64,000 nucleotides of DNA from Semisulcospira habei (lineage: Eukaryota > Mollusca > Gastropoda > Semisulcospiridae), in NCBI GenBank assembly GCA_036245525.1, contig BTPG01000004.1:20254978-20318977 (forward strand), in the 5' to 3' direction. Under the pieces are notes generated by a model. It saw only the letters and a program-made list of their open reading frames with translations. It had not been told where the DNA came from and did not search any database. This document shows positions 51,642-61,956 of this stretch, piece after piece; within the stretch, counting starts at the first letter, position 1, and every line of letters starts with the position of its first letter. The position numbers and the translations under genes were made by a program.

Positions 51642-51860
51642 TTAATCCATGTAGCCACGACCTACCACAGCAGGAGATGAATCGACCATGATAATTCAAG
51701 GGTAGTGCCAGATTAGCTTGGCGCCTGCCGGCGCCAAGCTAATCTGGCACTACCCTTGAATTATCATGGTCGATCAATCTCTTGCAACTGGTACATAGTC
51801 CGCTAGGTGACACTTCCAAAATTTAGGAAATGAGGTCTAATTGGGGTTTAATTGGCTAAA
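51642..51860. repeat. hairpin family A, copy 9
   Basis: TTAATCCATGTAGCC flank; near-perfect stem from CGACCATGATAATTCAAGGG, loop TGCCGG. Confidence 0.88.
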
Positions 51861-51922
51861 CTGCCAGCATCACACTTTTTAACTAGTTCTAGCAACTGGT
51901 ACAGAGTCTTCATTTTTCTTCC

Positions 51923-52115
51923 TTAACCCATTGTGTCCAAGGTACGCAATACCCACATTTTGCAGTTGCCCTCTGAGGACTGCATTACAATTCAGTAGAC
52001 AGATCGACCATGATAGTTCAAGGATGGTGTCAGAATAGCTTGGCGCCGGCACCACCCTTGAACTATCATGGTCGGTCCATATCTTGCTGTGGTGTGTCGG
52101 GGTTGAACGAGTTAA
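51923..52115. repeat. hairpin family F, copy 3, shortened centre
   Basis: TTAACCCATTGTGTCCAAGG to GAACGAGTTAA; left arm GTTCAAGGATGGTGTCAGAA, right arm starts directly at GGCACCACCC. Confidence 0.8.
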
Positions 52116-52515
52116 ACCTCGCGAGTGATTTTATGTCTCATGCCTGAAAATTCAGCGGATGGTTGCGAGTGGAAACTGCATGCGGCCAGCACATTGTAGT
52201 CTAGTGGCCTTATGAGACCCGGCGTCCTTGGAGTTAAACGAGCTAAATTGTTCAAACGTGAGCTAACACGGCTGGTCCTCTTGGCAATCTATACTGGAGG
52301 TGAAAGGTAAACGAAGGACAGCCAGAAAGTTATAATGCTCGGCCCTCTGTGTTCACCGTGGCGTCTAAGCGTGAGTGTCTGGGTTTCCACCCAATAATCT
52401 ATTCCTTTGACGTCTGCATAATGCGCGAGGATTAGGGCCAGTGGAAATTAAACGGCCCCTCTTACTACGCGTGGTGCTGCTCTGGAGTTGGCTGAGAACT
52501 TGGGGAGCACAAAGG

Positions 52516-53012
52516 TTTCCAAAGGTCAGTTCAGGTATTGAAGCAAAGCTTGAATGTCACACGTACGCACGGCCTGGTCTCCATTCTTTCCAAAGGTCAG
52601 TTCAGGTATTGAAGCAAAGCTTGAATGTCACGCGTACGCACGGCCTGGTCTCCATCTTTCCAAAGGTCAGTTCAGGTATTGAAGCAAAGCTTGAATGTCA
52701 CGCGTACGCACGGCCTGGTCTCCATCTTTCCAAAGGTCAGTTCAGGTATTGAAGCAAAGCTTGAATGTCACGCGTACGCACGGCCTGGTCTCCATCTTTC
52801 CAAAGGTCAGTTCAGGTATTGAAGCAAAGCTTGAATGTCACGCGTACGCACGGCCTGGTCTCCATCTTTCCAAAGGTCAGTTCAGGTATTGAAGCAAAGC
52901 TTGAATGTCACGCGTACGCACGGCCTGGTCTCCATTCTTTCCAAAGGTCAGTTCAGGTATTGAAGCAAAGCGTGAATGTCACGCGTACGCACGGCCTGGT
53001 CTCCATTCTTTC
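52516..53012. repeat. minisatellite, seven 70/71-bp units
   Basis: Units begin TTTCCAAAGGTCAGTTCAGG at 52516, 52587, 52657, 52727, 52797, 52867 and 52938. They are nearly identical, differing by C/CT before TTTCC and a few point changes. Because 70 is not a multiple of three, the same peptide pattern appears in all three frames; I do not regard it as coding. Confidence 0.97.
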
Positions 53013-53030
53013 TGTGACCCGCTCACTGCC

Positions 53031-53162
53031 GGAGGACGCAGATCGTGTTTTTGGAGGACGCAGATCGTGTTTTTGGAGGACGCAGATCGTGTTTTTGGAG
53101 GACGCAGATCGTGTTTTTGGAGGACGCAGATCGTGTTTTTGGAGGACGCAGATCGTGTTTTT
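53031..53162. repeat. minisatellite, six identical 22-bp units
   Basis: The unit GGAGGACGCAGATCGTGTTT plus TT is repeated six times without change, 18 bases after the 70-bp array. Confidence 0.97.
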
Positions 53163-53235
53163 CAGTGAAATCATTGTGAATTCACGAGTCAACGTCAGAG
53201 ATCGGCCCCGACCTCAAAAGACGCACAGTGGTTTC

Positions 53236-53304
53236 TGCAAGAGGCATATATTCTCATGAGCCCCCGTAACTGCGGGGGCTCATGAGGATCTATACCTCTT
53301 GCAG
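53236..53304. repeat. hairpin family C, copy
   Basis: GCAAGAGGCATATATTCTCA, GAGCCCCCGTAACTGCGGGGG, second arm to CTCTTGC. Confidence 0.9.
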
Positions 53305-54068
53305 CTGGATGGTGTTCAGTTTTGTCACTTTGCAAGTGAAGTGGTTAAAGACTTCTCATTGGAGACTTGAGTCAGAACTTGCCAAACAAGGGCATGGCCA
53401 GAAACTCATGATTTCCAGCTTAGGGGCAGTGCCACTTCATGTCCTGAATCATTTTTTAAAATCATACTTTGAAAATACAGATGAAGTAATTAAAATATAT
53501 ATTGGAGCCGTTCGCCTAGCCGTATTACGCATTGACATGGGACCCACATTTTCAGTGTCGGAAACCGTATATCAAAGTTTATTAGTTGTAGGAGGAGTAA
53601 TTTACGCGTGGACGGGACCTGTGATGAAGTCTTCCTATCATACATCATACCCCAGTTGTGTTGCACCCGACCTTGCCCTATGCGACTGAAGTTGACCCCC
53701 CCCCCCACTCCGCCCCCCCCTCCACCCCTGCCTCTGCCCCCCCCCCCACCCCCCACCCCTCCGGAAGGCTGAACTATCGCCGCGCGGCATGTTCTTCCCT
53801 CTTCTCCTTTGTTGGAATTTTTTTTTTTTAGGCTGGAAAGTACTAATATGTCAGACAAGTTTACTCCCACCGCTGCCGGCCCACCCCACCAGCAACCCTT
53901 TTCTGAAAATATCTTCCGACACTACTGCGTATATTTTCTATCTTGCACCTGTCGGCTTGTTGTTGGCACGTGCAAATACACAGCACCGGATTACACGGTT
54001 GTAGAGAAACCCTGGAACAGTCAAAACCTCAAGTTGACCTGCGGATGTAATTGTTCGATGGTATTTTA
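53305..54068. other. no recognised gene; C-rich tracts
   Basis: Poly-C/CCA tracts at 53695-53760 and a T-run at 53818-53830. No domain in any frame. Confidence 0.4.
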
Positions 54069-54135
54069 GCAAGAGGCATGAATTCTCATGAGCCCCTGCA
54101 TCCGCAGAGGCTCATGAGAATTTAATCCTCTTGCA
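54069..54135. repeat. hairpin family C, copy
   Basis: GCAAGAGGCATGAATTCTCA, GAGCCCCTGCATCCGCAGAGGC, second arm to CTCTTGC. Confidence 0.88.
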
Positions 54136-54558
54136 GATGAGTGGGTCTGGCCGTGAATAACTTAGCCTGCATAGGTGTGTATCCGCTTGGACCAGTTTGC
54201 CTCCATCATCGATAATCCGCATGTTAATCCAGGCGATAATCTGCCTTAGTCCAGTCCTAAGCGGGTTGTTCATTTGCAGCTCTAATCCGCGGCACGGTCG
54301 ACGAGCAAAATGTGGGAGCTATGTTACACGATACTGTTTCCTATAGAGTCCCCTGCGTGGAACAGTTTATTAATTCGCGTGACGCTACCGGGCAAAAAGC
54401 CCCACCAAAACGCTTTGTCACAATGCTCCGCCCGGCATTCAAAAGCAATCTTAAAACGTACCTTTTCCCCAAAGCTCATGCATCTGTCTAGCCCTCTGTC
54501 TTTCAAAGCTGGCAGTTAGTCTTTATTCGTTCTTCATCATCACTCACTGTCATTATTA

Positions 54559-54746
54559 TTAACCCTTTGGTTGTCGGTAGCACTCTTTGTTCAAGAGAAA
54601 ACACTGCTATGATAAGCATGAAAGCAGGAATCACTTGCACCCCCCCCCCCGAAAAAAAAAAAAATAAATAAATAAAATAAAAAAATAAAAAACACCCTGA
54701 AAACAAAACAAAAAAAGCACACGCTACTGACAGCCGAAGCCGAGGC
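54559..54746. repeat. hairpin family D, eroded copy 8
   Basis: TTAACCCTTTGGTTGTCGGT at left; right arm GCTACTGACAGCCGAAG; the middle is replaced by A/C-rich simple sequence. Confidence 0.6.
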
Positions 54747-54856
54747 TAAAAATATGAGGCATTTCAGTCACTTATTTTTCCTATGACGCACCTGGCTTGA
54801 ACTGACAGGGCGGGGGGGGGGGGGGAGGGATGGGGGAGGGGGTGGAGGGTCGGTGT

Positions 54857-54996
54857 GTCGATAGTCCTACGTATCATTAGTCCTACGTATCGATAGCCCT
54901 ACGATTGGTATTGACAGTCTTACACATCGATAGTTCTATGGCCGACCGTCCTACGTATCGATAGTCCTATGGTCGATAGTCCTACGTATCGACAGT
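54857..54996. repeat. degenerate minisatellite
   Basis: About eight diverged units of the ATCGATAGTCCTACGT type; one more partial unit continues at 55266 after a LINE insertion. Confidence 0.85.
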
Positions 54997-55265
54997 ACTT
55001 TACTTACTTACGCCTGTCACCCCTCCCAGGGTATAGGCCGTCGGCGAGAGACCTCCAGCGACTCCTGTCCTGTGCTTCTCCTTCGATTTTACACCAGGTG
55101 GTTCCCAGTCTCTTGATGTCTGCTTGGAGGTCTCGACGCCAGGTGTTTCTCGGCCTGCCTCTTTTCCTCTTTCCCTGGGGGTTCCATGACAATGCCTGCC
55201 TAGTGATACTGGAAACTGGCTTTCTCAGACTGACCAATCCATCCCCATCTTCTTCGCCCAATTTC
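54997..55265 (-). mobile_element. short 5'-truncated RTE-like LINE in the minisatellite
   Basis: Complement of the LINE 3' end, starting at the tail side with TTACTTACTTACGCC. ATCGACAGT is found on both sides (54988-54996, 55266-55274), but the host repeat itself contains this word, so the duplication is only probable. Confidence 0.85.
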
Positions 55266-55407
55266 ATCGACAGTCCTACAACGTAAGACTTTATCTCCAA
55301 GCAGAAAAAAAACCCCACCCAAAACGCATTTCTTAGCAGATACTCAAATCGAAATTAGTACGGACCCCAGTTCATGTCATGCTTTGTGGCTCAGTACAGT
55401 GGTTTGG

Positions 55408-56064
55408 CCTCGCGCTGGGACCATATGGCGTTGAGGCGCGTCCCCTGGGTGGTGGATAGGGGGTCCCTCGTGAGAGGGGTGCACCGAATGAAATAAGGTG
55501 CCGTGAACCAACATGGTCTAAGGGAAGGTGACCCCGACAGAAAACCCCTGGTCCTCCTAGTAAGGGGGTTGGGCGTGGGGGTAGCTTCCCCACCCTGCAA
55601 AAAAGGAAATAGCTACAAAAACGCCGACGAAAAGACTAACAGTAATTCCATTCCTGGAGGAGAAAGGTTCTTCTACCAGAAGACTTATGACGTCCTGTGG
55701 TGAAAGCAGGAAGTCTTCGGAAGCCACAGGACCGAGCCGCCTCTCTCTATCCAGGGATACAACCATGGGCACATGGAACGTCAAGACCATGTACCAGAGC
55801 GGCAAGGCCGCCCAGATAGCAGCGGAAATGCAAAAGTACAACCTTTCCCTGCTAGGTATCACTAGGCAGGCATTGTCATGGAACCCCCAGGGAAAGAGGA
55901 AAAGAGGTAGGCCGAGAAACTCCTGGCGTCGAGACCTCCAAGCAGACATCAAGAGACTGGGAACCACCTGGAGTAGAATCGAAGAAGAAGCACAGGACAG
56001 GAGTTGCTGGAGGTCTCTCGTCGACGGCCTATACCCGGGTAGGGGTGACAGGCGTAAGTAAGTA
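55408..56064 (+). mobile_element. internally deleted RTE-like LINE with both ends
   Basis: The first ~450 bases match 26573-27030 and the last ~200 match 29650-29872. The junction, at CTAGGTATCACTAGG (about 55858), uses the word GTATCA shared by both sides. It ends in GTAAGTAAGTA and is flanked by AGTACAGTGGTTTGG (55393-55407 and 56065-56079). Confidence 0.92.
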
Positions 56065-56136
56065 AGTACAGTGGTTTGGGAATGGGGACCCGCTGTATTC
56101 ACGGATCAATGGTCTCGGCGTCTCTTGTCCACGGGA

Positions 56137-56304
56137 AGCCGGGTGGCTCGGTGGTAGAGCGTTTGACTCGTCCGAAAGGTCCCGGGTTCGAATCCAGCTG
56201 GGGTCAAAATTTGTTCAGACCATTTTCGGTGCCCTGTATTTGAAATCACCTTCGTGGTGGACAAAAGACGTTAACACCTAAACGTTTAGGTTGTTGTTGT
56301 TGTC
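56137..56304 (+). mobile_element. tRNA-derived SINE
   Basis: Head with A box (GGTGGCTCGGTGGTAGAGC) and B box (GGGTTCGAATCC), GTT-repeat tail, and short duplication TTGTCCAC on both sides. It sits inside a unit of the diverged repeat described at 58990-60330. Confidence 0.78.
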
Positions 56305-56346
56305 CACACGGTGTCAAAATACATTGTCCGGAACCGGAACCGCTTA

Positions 56347-56520
56347 TAAACAGGCTATATCAACAAAGTAATAAGGAAAGCGGACGGGGTGATTGGTAGA
56401 GCACAAGATACTTTGGACACACTGTACAACAGACGGATTACAAACACACTGGCTGACATTCTTGATGACAAAACACATCCACTTAGGTATGAATTTGACA
56501 CTCACAAACCAGATAGGTGA
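56347..56520 (+). pseudogene. C-terminal piece of a LINE ORF2
   Basis: The frame reads NKVIRKADGVIGRAQDTLDT, then LYNRRITNTLADILDDKTHP and a stop at 56518-56520. This pattern (basic helix, then a DPxHPL-like motif) is typical of the end of CR1/L2/Rex-type LINE polyproteins. The rest of the element is not here. Confidence 0.6.
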
Positions 56521-56996
56521 GGCTAGCGCTGGCAGAATTGTACACAAACCAAGGGGAATCACTCAGCGCTGGACAGACAGACAGTTAGATCCCCTGCCCC
56601 CGCCTATCAGGCACCCAATCGCCAGCCCACAGAGAAATACGCAGGTATAGAACAAGACGATCATTTGCATCCAAAAAGAATGCATCAGGTCTCTTATATA
56701 ACCCATGTCTTTCTCCGGAACTTAGGAAGTAGGCAGGAGAAACATACATACACAAACACGAAGGTGCACTACTATATGTGGTCGGGTAAATACCCTGATT
56801 TCCCACAGTAGATGCACAGAACATTACACAACAATGTAACGATACAAATTTACCTCGAGTTATAGATACTCACAAACCAGATAGGTGAGGCTAGCGCTGG
56901 CAGAATTGATGCAAATGATTGTCTTATTCTATACCTGCGTATTTCTCTGTGGGCTGGCGATTGGGTGCCTGATAGGCGGGGGCAGGGGATCTAACC
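56500..56996. repeat. inverted and direct repeats of a LINE 3' end
   Basis: TTAGATCCCCTGCCCCCGCC near 56585 and following 80 bases recur inverted at 56905-56995. ACTCACAAACCAGATAGGTG occurs in direct orientation at about 56498 and 56869. Looks like a rearranged or twin-primed LINE end. Confidence 0.75.
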
Positions 56997-57450
56997 ACAA
57001 ATGTTTCTGATGCTAGGAGTGTTACAAAGGTACCAGTACGTCTGTTACAGTTCATCTCTTTAACAGAGAGTTATAGGTTGTTTAAGTGGTGTTTAGGCGA
57101 GGGATGAGTGATAAACATATTTGAAACGGAGCCGGGAAAGAAGACTGAATGCATGGGTGGGGGGCGGTGTCCGGTGGTAGCCGAAGTACTGAGTAGGCGG
57201 GGGAATTTCCCGACTGTGGAATGCTCTGATGAGAGATGGAGATTGAGAGAGAGATAGAGGGTGGGAAAGTCTGGAGGGGGTGAGTGCGTAGGCGAGGATG
57301 AGAGTGTGTGAGAGGTAGATGCGTGGGCGGTACAGGAGTGACTAGGGAACGGTACCGAGAAGTGCGCCAGTCATTCTGGTCGGCGGGGCAGCAGCCGCAG
57401 CTCAGGCGACAGCTAGAATTTGAAATGGCTCCCAAATCAGTGAGAACTGA

Positions 57451-57858
57451 AAGAAGGCTTTACTGGAAAATAGTGAGATAGACCATATTTTCGGTGACTG
57501 GGGCCTCGACGAAGAGGTGCAGAGTACCCTGATTAGGGTAAAGTTTATCTCTAGGCAAGCACTACTGCTAATGTCTGACGAAGACATTGACGCTCTGGCG
57601 CTGAAACGTGGGGACAGAGCAGTGCTCCGTGCAGCGGTGGCCAAATTCCAGGTGGACAGCGGCGGTGCCCAACTGTGCGGCGGACTGGGAGGGGTAGCGG
57701 ACAACAGCGGCAGTAGACCCTGCAGGACGCCCTATACAGTACACTCCACAGCGGTGCCGGACTGGATGAACTGTTGCGTGACAGGGAAGGAGCGGAAAGT
57801 GAGGTCGGGGAAAGGGGAGGGAAGGGGACATGAGAGTGACTGGAGTTTAATTAATTGA
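57451..57858 (+). CDS. hypothetical protein with SAM-like helices
   Basis: An open frame of about 135 codons (a Met is at 57517). The N-terminal part, IFGDWGLDEEVQSTLIRVKF then SRQALLLMSDEDIDALALKR, resembles a SAM domain: the LLLMSDEDIDAL segment fits its helix 2-3 pattern. The rest is low complexity. It could be a gag-type part of a retroelement, where such domains occur in molluscs, or a chance/decayed exon. Confidence 0.35.
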   Translation, partial: KKALLENSEIDHIFGDWGLDEEVQSTLIRVKFISRQALLLMSDEDIDALALKRGDRAVLRAAVAKFQVDSGGAQLCGGLGGVADNSGSRPCRTPYTVHSTAVPDWMNCCVTGKERKVRSGKGEGRGHESDWSLIN

Positions 57859-57917
57859 ATGAGTGAATGATGATGCCATGTGTTTTATGGGAAGACAGTG
57901 AATTTCCCCACGAGGGA

Positions 57918-58065
57918 TTAACCCATTCAGCCCCGTCGGCACCAAGCTAATCTGGCCGGCATTGCTCTTGAATTATCATGGTCGATCCATCTCCTGCAAC
58001 TGGTGCAGTCATTAGATGACACCTGCAAAATTTGGGAAATACGGCGGTCGGGCTGAATGAGATAA
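57918..58065. repeat. hairpin family A, one-armed copy
   Basis: TTAACCCATTCAGCCCCGTC, then only the right arm (CACCAAGCTAATCTGG ... AATTATCATGGTCGATCC). Confidence 0.8.
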
Positions 58066-58079
58066 TAAAGTATTATTAT

Positions 58080-58635
58080 ATTGTATTGTATAAGGCTATT
58101 ATGCTCTGCGATGTATTCGCTCTATGTTCCACCGTGTCTATTTTCCACTGTGTCTGTGTTCCACCACAGGAGGGCGCTGTGATCCACCGCATCTATTCTC
58201 CAGCGTGTCTAATTCCTCCACAGGAGGGCTCATCATTGTGTCTAGGCGACAGTTCGTAGCTGACACCAGCGGCAGGCCCTTTATACTGTCGAACGCCATT
58301 CACCTAGCCACCCCCCCCCCACACACACACTTTATCGTAGCCTCCCCACCGTTCCCCCAACGGTAAAGGGCCTGCCTCCGTAAAGGGCCTGTCGCAGATC
58401 TATCAGGGTGTGTGTATATATTAATGTTTTTTGCTGCAGGTATTTTACTAGAGCGGGTCATTTAACGACTGCGGCACGCCCATTACCTGCCCCCCCCCCC
58501 CCCCCCCCCAAACATACACGTACACTTCCCTCCCCCCTCTCCCGTCAGGACCTAAACTAGAGCACGCCCTTCACCTTAACAACCCTCCAAATGAATCCCC
58601 CATCAAACTCAATAACACACATACACATACACAAT

Positions 58636-58702
<67 letters not shown>

Positions 58703-58980
58703 ACAGTTTTGTAGCAGGGAGTGGTTGGGGTGGGTGGGTGGGTAGGTAAAGCGGGGAAGTGGGGAGGGTGGGGGGGGAAGGAGGGGTTGGGGTGGCGGGG
58801 GTGGATGGGGAGGAGGCTAGCGGAGGGTCTGCCGATCGATGTAAAGGGCATGCCGTTGTAAATGGTCCTCTGTAGTAAAAAGACTACCGCGGTAAAGGGC
58901 CTGCCGCTAGTGGTGGTGGAACGTAGAAACGGTGAAAAATAGACACGGTGGAACATAAACATGGTCAGTGAAACATAAAA
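58080..58980. repeat. diverged long inverted repeat with simple sequence
   Basis: GTTCCACCGTGTCTATTTTC near 58130 is answered by GAAAAATAGACACGGTGGAA near 58945, and the phrase GGTAAAGGGCCTGCC recurs (58363, 58890). Between are poly-C (58492-58510) and a CA array (58637-58700). Confidence 0.65.
58637..58700. repeat. (CA)n microsatellite
   Basis: About 31 CA units. Confidence 0.95.
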
Positions 58981-59426
58981 AAGACATGCGGACTCCTTTG
59001 GCGCAAGTTGAATCTTTGTGTCTCAGTACATTGGTCAAGCCCAGGGAACTCGTTGCATCCACGAATCAAGGATCTCGGGTGTCTTTGGTAGGCCTATAAC
59101 ACTGACTGCCAAAATACTTTGACCAGAAACGCTTTTTGTGAGGTTATAAAAGGAACACCTTTCGTTCTGCACTCCGGTGGGTGTCTTTGACGCAAGTTCG
59201 AATCTTTGTGTCTCAGAACAATGTTCTGGTCCTGTGATCTCGCTAGATCCACGGATAAAAGGCGTTCGGGTGTCAGTGTTTCACCCTGGGTGCCAAATAC
59301 TAAACCTGGAAAGTTTACCGTTAGAGGCTTAATAAGGAAAAAACTATCATTGTGCTTGGCGGCATGCTCCTTTGCCGCAGGTTGACTCTTTGCGTCTCAG
59401 TACCTTAGTCTGGCCCTGGGACCCAA

Positions 59427-59524
59427 TGCGCAAAAGGCCATCGGGCCAACGTCGACCACCATTGGCCCGCGCACAGCCGTGCGCGCCAACGGTGGCCGAC
59501 ATCCGTCCGATGGCCTTTGCGCAC
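59427..59524. repeat. GC-rich hairpin family G, copy 2
   Basis: TGCGCAAAAGGCCATCGGGC to GATGGCCTTTGCGCA; sits inside one unit of the tandem array. Confidence 0.88.
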
Positions 59525-60181
59525 TGGGGAACTCCTTGCACCCACGGATCAAGGGTCACTGGTGTCTCTAGTCCACACAAGGTGCAAATAAAACCTGTTG
59601 TTGAGTTATGCAACGAGCACCTTTACCGCAAGGTCGACCCTTTTGTGTCTCAGTACAATGGTCTGGCGGCCCTGGGAACTCCCTGCATCCACGGACCAAG
59701 GGTCTCGGGCGTCTCTTGTTCACACTAGGTGCCAACGAACTTTCAGAAGTGTCCGGAAAGGCAATAGAGGTTACATAAGGAACACCTATCGTTGTGCACT
59801 GCGGCGGGCGTGTCTCGCGCAAGATGGCTTTTTGGGTATCAGTGAGTTACTTTGCTGTACAACATCCGATGTTTTGCCTACTCTTCTCAGTAGGTACTAA
59901 AGTACTGGCGTCCCGTTACGCGTATAGTAGGGTAAACCTTTTGTTGTGTTCTGCGGCAGGCGCCTCTGGCGTAAGTTCAACTCTTTGTTTCTCAGTACAA
60001 TGGTCTGGCCTTCGGAATTCTCTGCATCCTCGAATTAAAGGTTCCCAGGACACTCTTCAGTCCACGCTAGAGCCAAATGCTATGCCTGGAAAGGCAAAAG
60101 AGGCTATATTTGTACAAGTTTTATTTGTGCTCCGCAAAGGGCGTATTTGCCGCAAGACTACTAGCGTTTCAGTACAATACC

Positions 60182-60222
60182 AATGCGCAAAAGGCTATCG
60201 GGCCGACGGCCTTTGCACACTC
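60182..60222. repeat. hairpin family G, short copy 3
   Basis: ATGCGCAAAAGGCTATCGGG then CCGACGGCCTTTGCACA. Confidence 0.7.
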
Positions 60223-60330
60223 TGATGGCCCTGCCCTGGGAACTCACTGAATCCACAAAGGGCCTGAGTTATCTCCTCTTGTCCACAGTGAGTGCTAAAG
60301 TACTTTGTCCGGAAATGCTATAGAGGCTAT

Positions 60331-60416
60331 TTAAATCTTATCATTCAGACTACACCAGTGTGTGAAATAAGTTTGACTAAAATAGTTCAAGGGTAGTATC
60401 AGAATAGCTTGGCGCC
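60331..60416. repeat. hairpin family B, truncated copy 4
   Basis: TTAAATCTTATCATTCAGAC, then the left arm to GCTTGGCGCC; the rest is missing. Confidence 0.8.
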
Positions 60417-60497
60417 CGCCTCTATGTTGCACTATGGACACGTAAAACAACTGAAGTCCGGTGATGGTTTTCTCTCGTGTTTATTTCAGTCTCAAGA

Positions 60498-60706
60498 AGA
60501 GATAGATAAATGGGGGATCCCAAACCAATACATTCAATAAAGCCGCATCCGTCGCTAATTTACGCTATTTTTAATATCAAAATTTAGTCCTCCCATTACA
60601 CCCTCGTTATTTCCGAATCAACCCTTTAATTTTTAAAAAATGATGAGCATGACGGATGCGACTCTATTGAATTTATTATTTTGGGATCCCCCATTTATCT
60701 ATCTCT
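60498..60706. repeat. terminal foldback of Polinton 2
   Basis: Arms 60498-60553 (AGAGATAGATAAATGGGGGA) and 60651-60706 (ending CCCCCATTTATCTATCTCT), 56 bp each with few mismatches, loop about 97 bases. Confidence 0.85.
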
Positions 60707-60791
60707 TTATCATCAATACAATTATCATTTAATAAGACGTTTTATTATAATCATTAAATAATTAATGTTTTTTATTATATTAAATTATAAA

Positions 60792-61313
60792 ATGAATCAA
60801 GACGAATTACTTCTTCTCAATGATATCAATGCTGTGGAAAATAAAGACTTAGACTCTAAGAAACAGAGACTTCTCTCCGTTATTGTTTCTGGTAAGTCAA
60901 AAACTTATTTAGGAAAACAATACATGGCAGAAGACATAGAGTCTTTAACTGCCGATGAACTAATCAAGCTTCATGCTAAATATGAGAACCATATTGCTTC
61001 ACTAATGACACGCGATTTGAGTCGATCTCTTATATTTTTATACACAAAAGCTGTTAATCACTTCATACCGATAGACACTGAAAGCCTTTCTCATGATCTA
61101 GAAAACAACCCCATAGTTTCTAGTTCGATTGGTAGATTAGCATGTAACATGTTTTATAAGTTTGGCAATTACCTTGCTCCTGCCGTAACTTTGATGGTAA
61201 CTAGTAGTTATATCGATTTATCAAAAATAAATTTTACTGCAGAAGAAAAAGAAGTATCAAATGGAGGAGAACAAGATGACTCCAGTTTTGACAGAGGTAC
61301 AAACGGTGACTAA
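60792..61313 (+). CDS. Polinton 2 small protein 1
   Basis: 173 residues from the ATG that follows ATTATAAA. Clear homologue of 11011-11562, with conserved blocks DELLLLNDI, YLGKQY and HIASLMTRDLS, and the same hydrophobic segment near the middle. Differences lie mainly in the tail, which overlaps the next gene. Function unknown. Confidence 0.78.
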   Translation: MNQDELLLLNDINAVENKDLDSKKQRLLSVIVSGKSKTYLGKQYMAEDIESLTADELIKLHAKYENHIASLMTRDLSRSLIFLYTKAVNHFIPIDTESLSHDLENNPIVSSSIGRLACNMFYKFGNYLAPAVTLMVTSSYIDLSKINFTAEEKEVSNGGEQDDSSFDRGTNGD

Positions 61314-61683
61314 GACTAAAAGTCAAGGCAGGGTTGATGCTGGAAAAAGATTAGCTGAATGGAATAGGCAAAAAAAATTACAGATTCAAAAAGAACAAAA
61401 TAATATAACTGATCCACCATCAACAGAACCAGTGTCAATACCGTCAGAGCCGACACTTACTTATAAAAGTGAGAAACAAACAACTAAGTCTAACCCTCAA
61501 ACAACAAAATATATAGTTGCTGGATTTGTTGTCGGATTTGGTTACGTAGGTTACCAATTATATAAAAAATACAAACCAAACACTCGAACAGTGTCCAAAA
61601 AATCAAACACTCCAAAAATAAAAGAAGAAGTCTCCACATTACCAGCAACACCCAAAGCCGTGGACCCATTTTACATGCAGTAA
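61261..61683 (+). CDS. Polinton 2 small membrane protein 2
   Basis: 140 residues, homologue of 11468-11965. Shared: GRVDAGKRLAEWNRQKKLQI, one membrane helix (YIVAGFVVGFGYVGYQLYK), basic region, and the end VDPFYMQ. The middle is shorter because the tandem SGP-encoding units of copy 1 are absent. The 53-base overlap with gene 1 is kept. Confidence 0.75.
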   Translation: MEENKMTPVLTEVQTVTKTKSQGRVDAGKRLAEWNRQKKLQIQKEQNNITDPPSTEPVSIPSEPTLTYKSEKQTTKSNPQTTKYIVAGFVVGFGYVGYQLYKKYKPNTRTVSKKSNTPKIKEEVSTLPATPKAVDPFYMQ

Positions 61684-61717
61684 ATAAATTTATTATTTTA
61701 ATTTTTATGGTATAAAA

Positions 61718-61948
61718 ATGAGCGACACAAAGAACTTAATGAACCTTGTCTATCACTCTGCTGTAATAAGTGGACTAGCAGTAGCTTATTCTATGTTGGG
61801 AAAAAGTCTTCTCAAAATGAAATCGGCAGACCTTAGTAAATTAGACTTCGAAGACAGTGCTAAGCTAGTAGTTGTTATAACAGCATCGATTGCAACAAAA
61901 GATTTTCTAGTCAAGCAAGGAATTATTCCAGAAAATATTTCTATGTAA
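61718..61948 (+). CDS. Polinton 2 small hydrophobic protein 3
   Basis: 76 residues, the same length as 12001-12231 and highly similar (NLMNLVYHSAVISGLAVAYS; ending KQGIIPENISM). The ATG follows TATAAAA. Strong conservation of such a short protein between diverged elements supports selection. Confidence 0.78.
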   Translation: MSDTKNLMNLVYHSAVISGLAVAYSMLGKSLLKMKSADLSKLDFEDSAKLVVVITASIATKDFLVKQGIIPENISM

Positions 61949-61956
61949 ATAAAAAT

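Larger units (their letters stand above)
58990..60330. repeat. diverged tandem array, ~190-bp units
   Basis: The phrase CGCAAGTTGAATCTTTGTGT-CTCAGTAC followed by GGTCTGGCCCTGGGAACTC and TCCACGGATCAAGGGTCTC recurs about seven times (near 59005, 59190, 59380, 59625, 59815, 59965, 60150). A single unit is also found around 55380-56350, split by a LINE and a SINE. Not coding. Confidence 0.75.

Noticed and set aside
52441..53259. Overlapping frames through the 70-bp and 22-bp minisatellites
   Set aside because: The same peptide appears in several frames because the unit is not a multiple of three; no sign of selection.
53490..53870. Gly-rich antisense frame
   Set aside because: Encoded by poly-C tracts; simple-sequence artefact.
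56138..56205. Functional tRNA gene
   Set aside because: tRNA-like head, but continuous with a SINE body, GTT tail and target duplication.
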